From: Oryza sativa Japonica Group
Lineage: Eukaryota > Streptophyta > Magnoliopsida > Poales > Poaceae
Direction: 5' to 3'
Assembly: GCF_034140825.1 (NCBI RefSeq)
Contig: NC_089045.1
Location: 5,365,501-5,429,500 of the forward strand
DNA: 64,000 nucleotides
Position 1 is the stretch's first letter; every line of letters begins with the position of its first letter. Under the pieces are notes generated by a model that was not told where the DNA came from, did not search any database, and was given only the letters and a program-made list of their open reading frames with translations. The translations under genes were made by a program, and so were the position numbers. Of the stretch, positions 44,621 through 55,365 are shown piece by piece.

Positions 44621-45241
44621 TGTTTGCTCTTGCCATATAGGCTCCACGGTACCGACTGTGACATATTATACCCACAGATGACGATGAAATTTGGTGGAGC
44701 TTTTGGTGAAGAAAAAGCAATTGGAGGACGAGAAGCAGGGAATGATTCCATCGAATGTTTGAAGCATTTGTTTTGGTTTTCTGTTTTCAGATTTCTTGCA
44801 AGCAAATTTAACCATAGCATCACAAATGCCTAGCCCTTCGATGGAAATTTAGATGTTTTAGTAGTTTAAAGTGCAGCTATACCTTTTCATTGTATTTGAT
44901 TTGCGCAAGTACCAGAACTACCTGAACAAGTGGAACTCTCATTATTAGGAGTTTTGTTGTAATTATGCCCAAAGACAAATGATTGTGCTATAACTATCAC
45001 TACTAGCAAATGTGGTAGTTTGTGTCTGATGACTTTTGCTACAGATATTAATGAACATTGATTTTCACTAATCATAGACAAACGCCAATTATGCATCTGT
45101 TTGAGCTGTCCACAGGCGGCGCGCCACTGGCGCGCCCCAGCCTCTAGTCTCTACAATGGCGCGGCACAAGGAGCTTGGCAGATGCCATCTGTTGCAGCAA
45201 CCAAGGCAATGCCATCCTGTTCCAACTTCCACATCAATTAA

Positions 45242-45388
45242 GGGTGTGTTTAGTTTACGCTAAAATTGGAAGTTTGGTTGAAATTGGAACGATGTGATGG
45301 AAAAGTTGGAAGTTTGTGTGTGTAGAAAAGTTTTGATGTGATGGAAAAGTTGAAAGTTTGAAGAAAAAGTTTGGAACTAAACTCGGCC
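45242..45388. mobile_element. Tourist-like MITE of the GTTTAGTTCC family, 147 bp
   Basis: Reverse orientation to the copies at 14722 and 32834. Ends GGGTGTGTTTAGTTTACG and GGAACTAAACTCGGCC; TAA on both sides (45239-45241 and 45389-45391). The related mTERF flank at about 47400-47470 (CTGATCAATTCGTTCATTTG) runs through without it, which is an empty-site comparison. Confidence 0.9.
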
Positions 45389-46161
45389 TAATTCATTTGA
45401 GCTTAAAATTGGTTAGGTGTAATTATGGCAGGCATCAAAGCTAACTTTCGAAGCATCAAATTTATCATACTGTAGTTTTGAAGTAGATAATTGGAAGGCT
45501 TATTTAGTGCTAGATGACAGAACGATACAGACTATCAGACATACATAACTTCTTCTTTTTCAGTAATGAGCAAATAAAGAATAAGAGATTGAGGGAAAGG
45601 AGCATTCGAAAAATTACCCTTATCATATTTCCTTTCATTCTGAATGCATGGCATTTCTAGTTCAATAAGAGGATATCCATGATATTTGACCATTCAAGAA
45701 TGATTAAGACTACATCGGTGCTTAATCAGCCAACCAGGCCATGCATTGTGGCGTCATGTGGACTACTATCTAGAAATCGTAAACATGAACTGAAGGTTGA
45801 GATAAATCGGAATTAGGAAATGCAGAGGGGGAGAAAATGAAGCATGAAAAACTGCGAGAACCCTGTTTGCTCAAAGTACGAGAACAAGAAAATAGTTGTC
45901 AAAGAAACAAGACATCGTATGAGCATTAAATTAAGGGCACTAGGCCAGCAAGCTTAAAACAATCGAGATGCTGCATAAATATCCATGACTTCAACCAGCA
46001 TAGCATTATCAACAATCAGATTGTTTGTAGTTCTACCGTTGATGTCAAGATTTGAAAATAGATGTTACCTCATCAACTGATAACCTCAGAAAATGAAGTG
46101 TTGCATTAGCTATATAGGCCGGGAGATAATAGACCTGCAACATGAGTCCGAAGATGTTGAG

Positions 46162-46565
46162 TTAGACTTGTGCAGGCAATTTCCCAGCACGAACAGCAGC
46201 ATAGGCATCAGCGAGCCCAGGAAGAGCATCCTCATAGTGATCAATGTACTTTGCTACAAAAACTTCGTCGCGCATACATACACAATGGTAGAAGTCAAGA
46301 CCTTTTCTTATCAATCCCTTCACAGCAAGGGCTTCTGCAACATAATGCCTCGGCACCAACCGCTTCTCCAGGCTGAACGCAAGCAGAGCACAGGCCTTCG
46401 CAAAATGTAGTCAGGCTCCAATCCGACCTTGGTCACCAAGAACTCTTATCTTGGCACGGAGTTTCGTCTCAGAAAATCCCAGAACTTGTGGAGACTTGCA
46501 GATGGCATAGCGGAGCTCGTCCATGGAGCAACCAAGAGTGCTACTCAACAACTCCATCTTTGCCC
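46162..46565 (-). pseudogene. mTERF gene relic, C-terminal third
   Basis: The minus strand matches the last ~130 codons of the intact mTERF genes: 'GCSMDELRYAICKSPQVLGFSETKLR', then 'FSLEKRLVPRHYV', then 'PGLADAYAAVRAGKLPAQ' and stop at 46162. Two single-base insertions relative to the intact genes (near 46395 and 46445) break the frame in the middle. Upstream of about 46565 the similarity ends abruptly, so the first two thirds of the gene, including the targeting peptide, are gone. A host gene relic; expression as protein is unlikely. Confidence 0.85.
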
Positions 46566-46737
46566 TTTGATTTTAAAAAGTCTAACATTTTAGATTGCAA
46601 TAAAGACACATACGCGTGCACACCACTAACATTTGATAGGTCCTAAACTACAAGCAGAGCACTTTGCGTAACATATATTATAAAATATATAACCAATGTG
46701 AAAGTATAAAATATTTCCAAATCATATTAAAAACCTA

Positions 46738-46865
46738 CTTCCTCCGTTTCACAATGTAAGACTTTCTAGCATTGCCCACATTCAAATAGATATATGCCTA
46801 GATTCATTAACATCTATATGAATATGGATAATGCTAGAAAGTCTTACAATATGAAACGGAGGGAG
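46738..46865. mobile_element. Stowaway MITE, 128 bp
   Basis: The ends CTTCCTCCGTTTCACAATGT and, reversed, CTCCCTCCGTTTCATATTGT are flanked by TA (46736-46737 and 46866-46867). Almost a perfect fold-back. Confidence 0.92.
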
Positions 46866-46989
46866 TACCGTTTATTGTCCCAAAACTTTACAGTAAAAAT
46901 CATGGTGAAGATCCAATCCTAGCAGCATTTGCATATGACCTTGGGTTGTGCAATTCCCTGGGTGAAGATCATAATATCCACAATTAAAG

Positions 46990-48255
46990 CAGGAATACTG
47001 TAATAATGCTGCATTTGAACTCAAAATGAGACAGCTAAGCTTGAGGCACACTCTTTAGCTGTTCTGTAAGTAAGGATTATGCTGTTTGCAGAAGTGCTTA
47101 CAAAATCATTAGCACAATCATGATCATGGTGATGTGGTCTTGAAATAAATGAGAAATAGAGCAGAAAGGATACAAACTGACCTGGACAACAGAACCAGAG
47201 AAAGAGTTGCATCGAGGCACATTTGCTAAATGATGAACAGTGCCATTTCCAGTGCCTGGATAATGGTGCCAAACAAACAATCACTTGATCCATATGCCTG
47301 TCTATGAGTGGCACTCTTCATACAATCAACTTGATGTATCAAATCAACGATAAGACCATGCTTTTCGAATTTCGACTAGTTTCTCTAGCGCATCTCCACA
47401 AAGCCAATGCCAGCACGTTCCAATTTCAACACCTCTTCCTGATCAATTCGTTCATTTGTACTTCCAATTGCTTAGGTGTAATTGTGTTAGCCATCCAATG
47501 TGTTCTTTTACTTCATTCTAGTATTATTTAGCTTTAGAAACACCAAAATTAACATACTGTCATCCAAGTAGATAACTGAATTCTTAATGCGCAGTGAAAG
47601 TATAATTACAGATTATGTGACATACATAACTGATTTTCAGCGATGAGCCTATCAAATGGCATTTGAAAAAATCAACCTGATCATATTTAGTTTATCTCTC
47701 TTACATGATATGTCTTGTTTATAATTACTAGAGATCCATGCCCCGTATTTCACCAGAGAAGAATGATTGAACTGGGCATGGAAAACATTGATCTGCTAGC
47801 ATGCTAAGCAGTGTGGTGCCATGGGGATATTTTTTTAATATACCCAACAAGCTATTGAAATAACAATTGAAGGTTGAAATAAAATCAAAATTAGATAATA
47901 CCAAAGGGAAAAATGATGCAGGTAGTACTGCCAAAACCCTTTTTGCTCAAAGTACCTGAACAGGAGAATAGTGGTTCAAGAAACAAGTCATTGCATCAGC
48001 AGTAAGGCTGTAAGGGCACTAGAGCATCAAGATTTAAACTATCAAGTTGCTGCATAAATAGCAAGTTAGCAACAACTCATATTACAACTGAAATCAAAAT
48101 ATGAAAAAGGCATGACCATGCATGAAAACCATCACACCAATTAGTGATCCTCACAACATGAGGTATGGGCTTGAAAGATAATTAACCTCCAAAGATGTTA
48201 TAGTTGGACTCCAGAAGGCATTCTGCCAGAATGAATTCCAATAACTCTGTCCGAA
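46990..48255 (-). other. Duplicated 3' flank of the mTERF gene at 48260
   Basis: The stretch parallels 52590-53700 block by block: AGGATTATGCTG near 47065 and 52600, 'GAGTTGCAT' to 'AATTGCATAGAGG', and TAAGGGCACTAG(A/G)GC near 48010 and 53450 next to GTTGCTGCATAAATAG. Two short open frames are shadows of this repeat structure. It may hold 3' untranslated exons; no coding function seen. Confidence 0.5.
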
Positions 48256-48259
48256 GATG

Positions 48260-49426
48260 TCAGTGTTGGACCTCTGGAGGCACTTTCCCAGCACGAAGTG
48301 CAGCATAGGCATCAGAAAGACCAGGGACAACGTTCTCGTGCTGATCAATGAAGTTTTTTACAAAACAACTTTCGCCTAGCTGTACATATGAGCAAAAGGG
48401 AACATCTTTTTTCAATCCCTTCAATCCCTTCGCAGCAAGGACTTGCACAATATAATGCCTCGCCACCAACCGCTTCTCCAAGCTGTACGTGAACAGCTTT
48501 GGCGTCTTCAAAAGGTATTCAGGCTCCAATCTGACCTTGCCGACCAAGAACTCTATCTTGCTGCCAAGATTTGTCTCAGATAATCCTAGAATTTGTGGTA
48601 ACTTTTGGACCGCAGAGCGGAGCTTGTCCATGGAGCAACCAAGACTGCGACTCAAGTACTCCATCCTCGCGGTGGCACTGCCTTCGCTGATGTTAGCAAA
48701 AATACCCACCATGTACTTGAATTGGCCTGAGGTGCGTGGCACGCCAAGCTCATCGGCACGCCGCACAAACCCTTCCACCTGCTTTGGATTGGACGTGAAC
48801 ATCCGTGGAGCAAACCTGGCCATCTTGGCAATATCACAAACAGTTAGCCCGCACTCCTGGAGCAGCGCGATGTTGGGCTTGATCACCTTCTCAAGGTCAG
48901 AGAGCACCAGCACGTTGTTCCCCTTCAAGATCCTGAGGAGCGTCTCGAAGGATCCCAAGAAGGGGATCCAGAACTCCAGCCTCGAGGCGACGTCACACGC
49001 GTGGATGCCCTTGGCGCCGCCCGCGAGGAGGAAGCTGCCGATCTGGGGGTCCGACAAGCCCACGCGGTCGCGCAGGGAGGCGATGCGGCGGGCGATGTTG
49101 TCGGCCCTGGCGCAGAGCAGCTGCGGGTCGGAGGCGACGACGGCGGCGAGGTCGGCGCGGGAGAGGCCGACGCCGGAGAGGACGGCGAGCACGGCGTCGG
49201 GCTTGGCGGGCGACCTGAGGTGGGAGAGCTTCTTGGATGCTTTGAGCGCCTGGGCGCCGGTGAGGCCGCAGGTGTCGACGAGGTACTCCTCGACAGAGAA
49301 GGGGGTCGCGGCGGCGGATCTGGCGGCGGTGGAGAGGAGGAGGCGGCGGCGGCGGCTGAGGTCCAGAGAGGAGGTGGGGAGATGGGTGGCGGCGCGGGCG
49401 CGGAGCAGCGGGAGGAGGTGGAGCAT
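48260..49426 (-). CDS. mTERF family protein, intact copy 1
   Basis: A single exon of 388 residues from the ATG at 49426. An ATG further out at 49576 is also in frame, but 49426 matches the start of the sister genes (MLH-L-LPLLR). The Arg/Leu/Ala-rich first 35 residues ('LSRRRRLLLSTAARSA') look like an organelle, probably mitochondrial, targeting peptide. After 'PFSVEEYLV-TCGLTGAQALKASKKLSHLRS' come repeated helical mTERF motifs ('VLAVLSGVGLSRADLAAVVASDPQLLCAR', 'KPNIALLQECGLTVCDIAKM', 'EYLSRSLGCSMDKLRSAVQKLPQILGLSE'), ending in 'PGLSDAYAALRAGKVPPE'. mTERF proteins bind nucleic acids in mitochondria or plastids and affect transcription or splicing; this one's target is unknown. A 9-bp microduplication gives KGLKGLKKD near residue 335. 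Confidence 0.93.
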   Translation of the reverse strand: MLHLLPLLRARAATHLPTSSLDLSRRRRLLLSTAARSAAATPFSVEEYLVDTCGLTGAQALKASKKLSHLRSPAKPDAVLAVLSGVGLSRADLAAVVASDPQLLCARADNIARRIASLRDRVGLSDPQIGSFLLAGGAKGIHACDVASRLEFWIPFLGSFETLLRILKGNNVLVLSDLEKVIKPNIALLQECGLTVCDIAKMARFAPRMFTSNPKQVEGFVRRADELGVPRTSGQFKYMVGIFANISEGSATARMEYLSRSLGCSMDKLRSAVQKLPQILGLSETNLGSKIEFLVGKVRLEPEYLLKTPKLFTYSLEKRLVARHYIVQVLAAKGLKGLKKDVPFCSYVQLGESCFVKNFIDQHENVVPGLSDAYAALRAGKVPPEVQH

Positions 49427-49738
49427 GGCGCCGGCGAGGCCGCCGCCGGCCGTCGGCCGGCAGCATGAGAGGCGGAGCATGTCGCCGGCGACGGCGAGGC
49501 TGGGTTTAGCGATTTTGCTCGGCAGTGTGGAGTGTGCAATTTTGGGCATGTTCACTTCGATGCAATTTTCAACCATACCAATTTTTTTTCCAAGTTAAAA
49601 AAAATGTCACTAAATATTTCTATCTGTCAAAATTTCGGTATTACCAAAACTTGGTAAGGTTTATTTTGGCTACAATCTAAGCAAGCCCTTTGCTTTTTAC
49701 CCCCCTTCCATCAAATATATTTGTATTTGTTTTTTCAA
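49427..49738 (-). promoter_or_regulatory. Upstream region of mTERF copy 1
   Basis: About 310 bp between the start and a Mutator-like element. No firm TATA box. The Mutator-like arm may have displaced older promoter sequence. Confidence 0.25.
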
Positions 49739-50245
49739 GAGTAAAGTGCATTGGTGATCCTTAAACTTGTAAGCTTGTGTCATGTAGGTCCCTAAACTCT
49801 CAAAATATATATCCAGGTCCTAGAACTTGTCAAAGTGTATCATTTAGGTCCCAAATCGACACATCCCCTCTAGGATCCTACGTGGCGCTAATGTGGCATA
49901 TGCTACATGGACATGACGTGTTATTTTCTTTTCTTTTTTCTTCTTTTTTTCGTTTTCTTCTTTTTCTTCTTTTTTTTCCCTTTCTTCTGCACGGGTTACA
50001 GTGAAAGAAAAAGAAAGGGAAAAAAGAGAAGAAAAAAAAGAAAAAGAAAAAAATTTAAATAGGTCCCATTTGTTAGTTAAAATAATGCCACGTCATGTTC
50101 GGGTAGTATGTCATGTTAACGCCACGTAGGATCCTGAAGGGGTTGTGGAGATTTGTGAACTAGATGACACACTATGATAAATCATTTTGAGAGTTTAGGG
50201 ATCTAGATGACACACCCCCTACAAGTTTAAGGACCGCCCCACCTC
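49739..50245. mobile_element. Mutator-like MITE with a purine/pyrimidine hairpin core, 507 bp
   Basis: Arms of about 180 bp share GATCCTTAAACTTGTA, TCCCTAAACTCTCAAAAT and AGGATCCTACGTGGCG. Flanks TTTTTTCAA (49730-49738) and TTTTTTCAG (50246-50254) are a 9-bp duplication with one change. The centre is a run of TTTTCTTC followed by its complement GAAGAAAA, about 60 bp each side of CACGGGTTACAGTG. Confidence 0.83.
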
Positions 50246-50548
50246 TTTTTTCAGTATGAAGATTAGGAAACTGCTCCTATTTTTGTTTCCCCTATGCCAA
50301 AATATATTTTTTTCAGGAAAGGTCAGAAGACATGGTTTCTAAAATCCACTATGTTTTTTTTTAAAAAAAAATATAAAAGCACTAGGAGTAAATTGCTATT
50401 GCCACACTAGGGATCTCAAAAGACGAAAGTTGAACCGTATTGCAAGATTGAAGAGGTTAGTTAAAATGATAGAACAGAGAAGATGCGAATAGGAGCATAG
50501 GGAGATGCAAATAGGAGCAAAAGAAGACGTTGTAGTTTGATTATTTAG

Positions 50549-50901
50549 GGCCCCTTTCATTCAAAGGAAATTCATAGGAATTTTAGAGGATTTCATTACT
50601 ATAGGAATTTTTCCTATATAGTCCTTTGAATCAAAGGAATGGATCCTATGAAATTCCTATGGAATGACTCTTCCCATAAAAGTTTTGGAGAAAATTTAAC
50701 ATGATGTAGAACCTCATGGAAAGAATCCTTTGAGTCTTTATCTTTCCTCAAATTACTGTGTTTTTCCTGTGGCTAAATCAAACAATCATTCCTATGTTTT
50801 TCCTGTGTTTTGCAATCTTCTGTTTTATACTTGCATTCCTGTCAGAATCCTATGTTTTTCATATTCCTCTGTTTTTTCATTCCTATGATTCAAATGGGCC
50901 C
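50549..50901. mobile_element. Tourist-like MITE, 353 bp
   Basis: The ends GGGCCCCTTTCATTCAAAGG and, reversed, GGGCCCATTTGAATCATAGG are flanked by TTA (50546-50548 and 50902-50904). The interior is built of ATAGGAAT and TTCCTATG words. Confidence 0.88.
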
Positions 50902-50904
50902 TTA

Positions 50905-52248
50905 GTTCTTCAGGAGAAGATGTAGAAACAAGGACGATGCATGTTGGAGCTCCACAATAGCATACTCAACCTCACATCCAAAGAGATGGAAGCGGTAGCT
51001 AGACAAGGATCACAAGTAGTGGCAAGTGTGTCTTAGGGTAAAAGTAGTGAGGATTCAGATCATAGTTGAGGCACAAAAGGGACATGAAAAAACGACGGCT
51101 CGCGGAGTTTACATGTTGGCCATAGGCATAGCATAAATCTTAGCAAGAAAAAAAATCAGGACAACGAGTGACCCAAACTTTTGCATATTTTTCAGTTGGT
51201 TAAAGTTGTTCAACCAGCCAATTACATAATGTGAAAATTTTGTTTACCATGATTTAGGCTAACAAAAAGTCTACACTCTACAAACAAACCAACATATTGG
51301 ACATGACTGAACTTGCATGAGTTGCATCTAAGAAATCTAAGCAAAGAAACTGCAACTATCATCTAATCCAATGCCTGCACAAGTTGAGAAGTCAATAGCA
51401 CTATGTCTGAAAACCATATATCATTCCTGGTGACTTGGTGAGCCATAGGTTTCAACAAATCGCAGCAAGAAGAATGAAACGGGGGCTTTTCTTGCTTCCA
51501 GCAATAATGCAATATCAATAATCTAATTAAAATAAACCTCCAAATGCGTGGCAATGGCAAATTGGCAACCCAATGAAGAGCATCTCCCTAAAAACACACC
51601 AGATGCAGCCACACAGGGCATGCATCTAAGCAGAGCACGTTCAGCATTTTCATGAACACCATAATGTTGACAAAAAAAGGAAAAAATCGAACCACCCACA
51701 ACCAAAATCAGCTACGTTTAATCAGTTGAACTTGAACAGCACATTGGATCTTGTCAATAAGAGAATGGTAGCAGCCCAAAGATTCACCCATTCACACATG
51801 AATCACCCACAAAAGGATAAAACTCTGTAAAAAGATTTGACAGTATTTTTTTCCCCAATCAAATATTATTAAGAACAAAAGGCGCCCCAAATTTAGACTT
51901 TACCTCATAAACCACATGCTTTAGAAGCAACCAACAACACAAAAGCTACTTCCACATTGCCCCATTGCCATCCCTGTCCATACCTCACACTGCAAGTACC
52001 CACTGGAAATCCCACCAATGGCTAGGGCAGATGGTGGTGCCAGTTGAAGCCAAGGCCGACTTTGCCTATACAATTCATCTATCAGCCCAGTTTATCAGAA
52101 GTACAATAGCTTAGAATCGATATTATGAGTTGTATGGATGCAGTTCAGTTCCACTTGTACATCATGCATATATATTCAAATGAACCTCACTCTCTACTCC
52201 AAACTGATTTCACGCTAGTCCCACTTGTTTCATTCGAACCCTAATATA
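50905..52248. other. Intergenic stretch, no gene supported
   Basis: 1.3 kb of AT-rich sequence with only short open frames. No repeat or element ends recognised. Confidence 0.35.
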
Positions 52249-52250
52249 TA

Positions 52251-52403
52251 CTCCCTCCGTCCCATAATATAAGGGATTTTGGGTGGATATGACACATCCT
52301 AATACAATGAATATGGACAGACGGTCTATCCAGATTCATTGTATTAGGATGTGTCACATACTCACATCCATCCAAAATCCTTTATATTATGGGACGGAGG
52401 GAG
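52251..52403. mobile_element. Stowaway MITE, 153 bp
   Basis: The ends CTCCCTCCGTCCCATAATAT and their complement are flanked by TA (52249-52250 and 52404-52405). A near-perfect fold-back and therefore a fairly young copy. Confidence 0.95.
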
Positions 52404-52589
52404 TATTTTCTTTTTCATGATGTACACATATTGCTTAGAGAGGGTACAGTACCTGATACTGTACCTTGTAGGCAACTGAATTTTCACACGACAATATTCT
52501 GAACTTACCAATGTTTCAAAATAAACGGTCCTGTGTTTTCTTGTTTGTAGACTTATGGGGCTGTGGGTTTTTAGCACTTCGCAGTGAGA

Positions 52590-53700
52590 GCTGTTAAGTT
52601 AGGATTATGCTGCTCACAAAAATGCTTAAAATATACTTCAATTAGCAGAATATATCCTTTGATGATGGCAAAACCGGCCTGGATGAGACCAATTACAGTG
52701 ATGTGTCTGAAATAACAAAAAAATGGAAGCAGAAGGGTACGGTGACAACTTACACACCAACCAGGCCAACAGAGCCATTGAAAGAATTGCATAGAGGTAC
52801 AATTGCTAAATGGTGAGCAGTAACACTCCTTGTGCGTGACAAACAAAGCTAAATTTCCCTCTGTTTGGTAACTTTGGTTTCAATTCAAGAACATACAATT
52901 TTTTAGGTGCAACTGTGGTAAGCAACCAGTGTGTTCTTTTCCTGCATCCTAGTGCTAAGGTATCTTTGGAAGCACCAAGGTTAACAAACTGTCACTTTTA
53001 AGTAGCTAACTGAAAGGATTAAATGCTAAATGACATCATAATTACAGATTATCTGACATATATACTAACTGTTTTCGGTGATGAACTGATCGAAAATAGA
53101 ATAGGAAATAAAACGACATTTGAAAAATCAACCTTATCATATATTTAATTTGTTTCTCTTACATGATCCTTCCTATTTTTAATTACTAAAGATCCATGTG
53201 TTGGACAACACTGGTGTGCTATCATGCCATGCAGTGTGCTGCCATGGGGGATACTTCCTACTTTCTAATATACCCAACTATCAACGTAAGCATCAACTTA
53301 AGGTTGAAAGAAAATAAAAATTAGAAAAAGCAGAGGGAAAAAGGGTCCAGTTAACACGGCAAAAACCCATTTTTCTCAAAATAACTGAACAGGAAAACAG
53401 CTGTTGAAGCAACGAGCCATCACATGAGACAGTAAAGCTATAAGGGCACTAGGGCAGCAAGATTAAAACAATCCAGTTGCTGCATAAATAGCAATAACTT
53501 AAACTACAGCAGAAATCAATGGGTATGGAAAAATACAGGACCATGAATGAACATCAAGTACTGATCCTCAGAGCATGAAGTGTTAGGTCAGATATAGGCC
53601 TGAAAGATAATTAACCTCCAATATATCCATCCAAAAATGATATAGTTGGACTTCAGCAGGCACCTTGCCGAAATGAACTCCAACATCTCAGTCTGAGGAT
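52590..53700 (-). other. Duplicated 3' flank of the mTERF gene at 53702
   Basis: Parallel to 46990-48255 (see there). Shorter shared pieces also lie at 37760-38040 and 45870-46160 beside the two relics. It shows that the duplicated unit carried about 1 kb of downstream sequence. Confidence 0.5.
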
Positions 53701-53701
53701 G

Positions 53702-55078
53702 TCAAGGTTGCAGCTCAGGAGGCACTTTCCCAGAACAAATTGTGGCATAGGCATCAGCGAGCCCAGGAACAGCATTCTTGTGTTGATCAATGTACCTTGC
53801 TACGAAATCCTTCTCCCGCAGTATGGCATATGTTAAAAAGCCAGCATTTTTTATCAATCCCTTAGCCAAAAGGACTTCTACAATATAATGCCTCGGCATC
53901 AACCGCTTCTCCAGGCTGCACGCGAACAAAACAGGCTTACTCAAAATGTAATCAGGCTCCAACCCGACTTTGGTGACCAAAAACTCTATCTTTCTGCAAA
54001 GATTGTTCACAGAAAGTCCTAGAATACTTGGCATTTTGTAGACCATAACACAGATATTGTCAATGGAGCATCCAAGAGCGCTACTCAAGAACTTTGTATT
54101 GATGCGAAGTTTCTCCTCAGAAATTGCTAGAATAAATGGCTCTTTGCAAACCATATGACCGATCTTGTCCACGCAGCAATTAAGGGTGCTACTCAAGAAC
54201 TCAATCTTACTGCGAAGCTTTTCCTCAGAAAGTGTTATAATAGTTGGCATTTTGCCGACCATATACTCGACCTTGTCCATGGAGCAATTAAGAGTGCTAC
54301 TCAAGTACTTCATCCTCGCAGATGCATTGCCTTCGGTGATGTTGCCAGCAATAGACAGCATGTACTTTAATCTACTGGAGGCGAGCTCGACACCAAGCTT
54401 GCCAGTACGCTCCACAGCCGCTTCCACCCGCTTTGGATTGAACGTGAACAGCCATCCGGGCATCTTGACAATATCTCGAACAGTTAGCCCGCTCTCCTGG
54501 AACAGCGCGATGTTGGGCTTGATCACCTTCTCAACATCAGCTCTGACAATTGCGTTGTTCCTCCTCAACATCTTGAGAAGCGTCTCGAAGGATCCCCCCA
54601 AGAAGGGGATCCAGAACTCCAGCCGCTCGGCGACATCGCATTTGCGGACGGCCATCGCGCCGCCGGCGAGGAGGAACCTGCCGATTTGAGGGTCCGACAA
54701 GCCCACGCGGTCGCGCAGAGACGTGACGCGGCGGGAGACGTTGTCGGGCCTGGCGCAGAGGAGGTGCGGGTCGGAGGCGACGACGGCGGCGAGGTCGGCG
54801 CGGGAGAGGCCGACGCCGGAGAGGACGGCGAGCACGGCGTCCGGGTTGGCGGCGGACCTGAGGTGGGAGATCTTCTTGGACGCCTTGAGCGCCTGGTCGC
54901 CGGTGAGGCCGCAGGTGGCGACGAGGTAGTCCTCGGCGGAGAAGGGGGTCGCGGTGGCGGCGGCGGCGGTGGAGAGAGGAAGGCGGAGGCGGCGCAGATG
55001 GGCGTAGTAGGAGGCGGAGGCATGGGGGGAGGAGGGGACGCGGAGCAGCGGGAGGAGGCGTCTCCGGAGGTGGAGCAT
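53702..55078 (-). CDS. mTERF family protein, intact copy 2, with extra repeats
   Basis: A single exon of 458 residues from the ATG at 55078. N-terminal 'MLHLRRRLLPLLR' and 'LRRLRLPLSTAAAA' form a likely mitochondrial targeting peptide. The core follows copy 1 closely: 'PFSAEDYLVATCGLTGDQALKASKKISHLRS', 'VLAVLSGVGLSRADLAAVVASDPHLLCAR', 'VIKPNIALFQESGLTVRDIVKM'. It is 70 residues longer than copy 1 because a 36-residue motif (start 'K/E-Y/F-LSS-LNC--DK') occurs three times in a row at residues 257-364, where the others have one. More mTERF repeats lengthen the superhelix and could change the length of nucleic acid bound; that is inference. The C-terminus 'PGLADAYATICSGKVPPE' is typical. Confidence 0.94.
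   Translation of the reverse strand: MLHLRRRLLPLLRVPSSPHASASYYAHLRRLRLPLSTAAAATATPFSAEDYLVATCGLTGDQALKASKKISHLRSAANPDAVLAVLSGVGLSRADLAAVVASDPHLLCARPDNVSRRVTSLRDRVGLSDPQIGRFLLAGGAMAVRKCDVAERLEFWIPFLGGSFETLLKMLRRNNAIVRADVEKVIKPNIALFQESGLTVRDIVKMPGWLFTFNPKRVEAAVERTGKLGVELASSRLKYMLSIAGNITEGNASARMKYLSSTLNCSMDKVEYMVGKMPTIITLSEEKLRSKIEFLSSTLNCCVDKIGHMVCKEPFILAISEEKLRINTKFLSSALGCSIDNICVMVYKMPSILGLSVNNLCRKIEFLVTKVGLEPDYILSKPVLFACSLEKRLMPRHYIVEVLLAKGLIKNAGFLTYAILREKDFVARYIDQHKNAVPGLADAYATICSGKVPPELQP
53987..54310 (-). repeat. Three tandem 108-bp coding repeats in mTERF copy 2
   Basis: Three in-frame 108-bp units (36 codons) at 54310-54203, 54202-54095 and 54094-53987. Units 1 and 2 are the most alike at their starts (LSSTLNC) and share LSEEKLR or ISEEKLR ends; unit 3 has LSSALGC and LSVNNLC and matches the single unit of the sister genes best. 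Confidence 0.9.
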
Positions 55079-55365
55079 GGCGCCGCGGCGGAACGCCGCC
55101 GTCGAGGTCGGCGGCGGGGGTTTTGCCCGGCGGGGTACAAGATGGACTCTTTCTTTCTTTTCTTTTCTTTTTTTTTAAAAAAAGTGCGCGATCCAACGGC
55201 CCGACTCATGATCTCGTATACGGATCGACGGTTGTTATAGTTACATATGTCTCTAGTTATATAGTTTATGAGTTGCAGAACTGTATCATATGTTTAGTAG
55301 TATAAAAAAAATAGATTTATCACACGATTCATACGCTTTTCTTAACGGAAAATTTTACTACCGAG

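Noticed and set aside
45115-45140. GGCGCGCC-ACT-GGCGCGCC palindrome as a possible site
   Set aside because: Only one occurrence and no neighbouring gene start; probably chance or a worn element end.
49001-49539. Long antisense and shifted frames over the mTERF 5' ends (also at 54537-55240 and 62781-63730)
   Set aside because: Shadows of GC-rich mTERF coding sequence; they do not match the sister genes except where the mTERF frame does.
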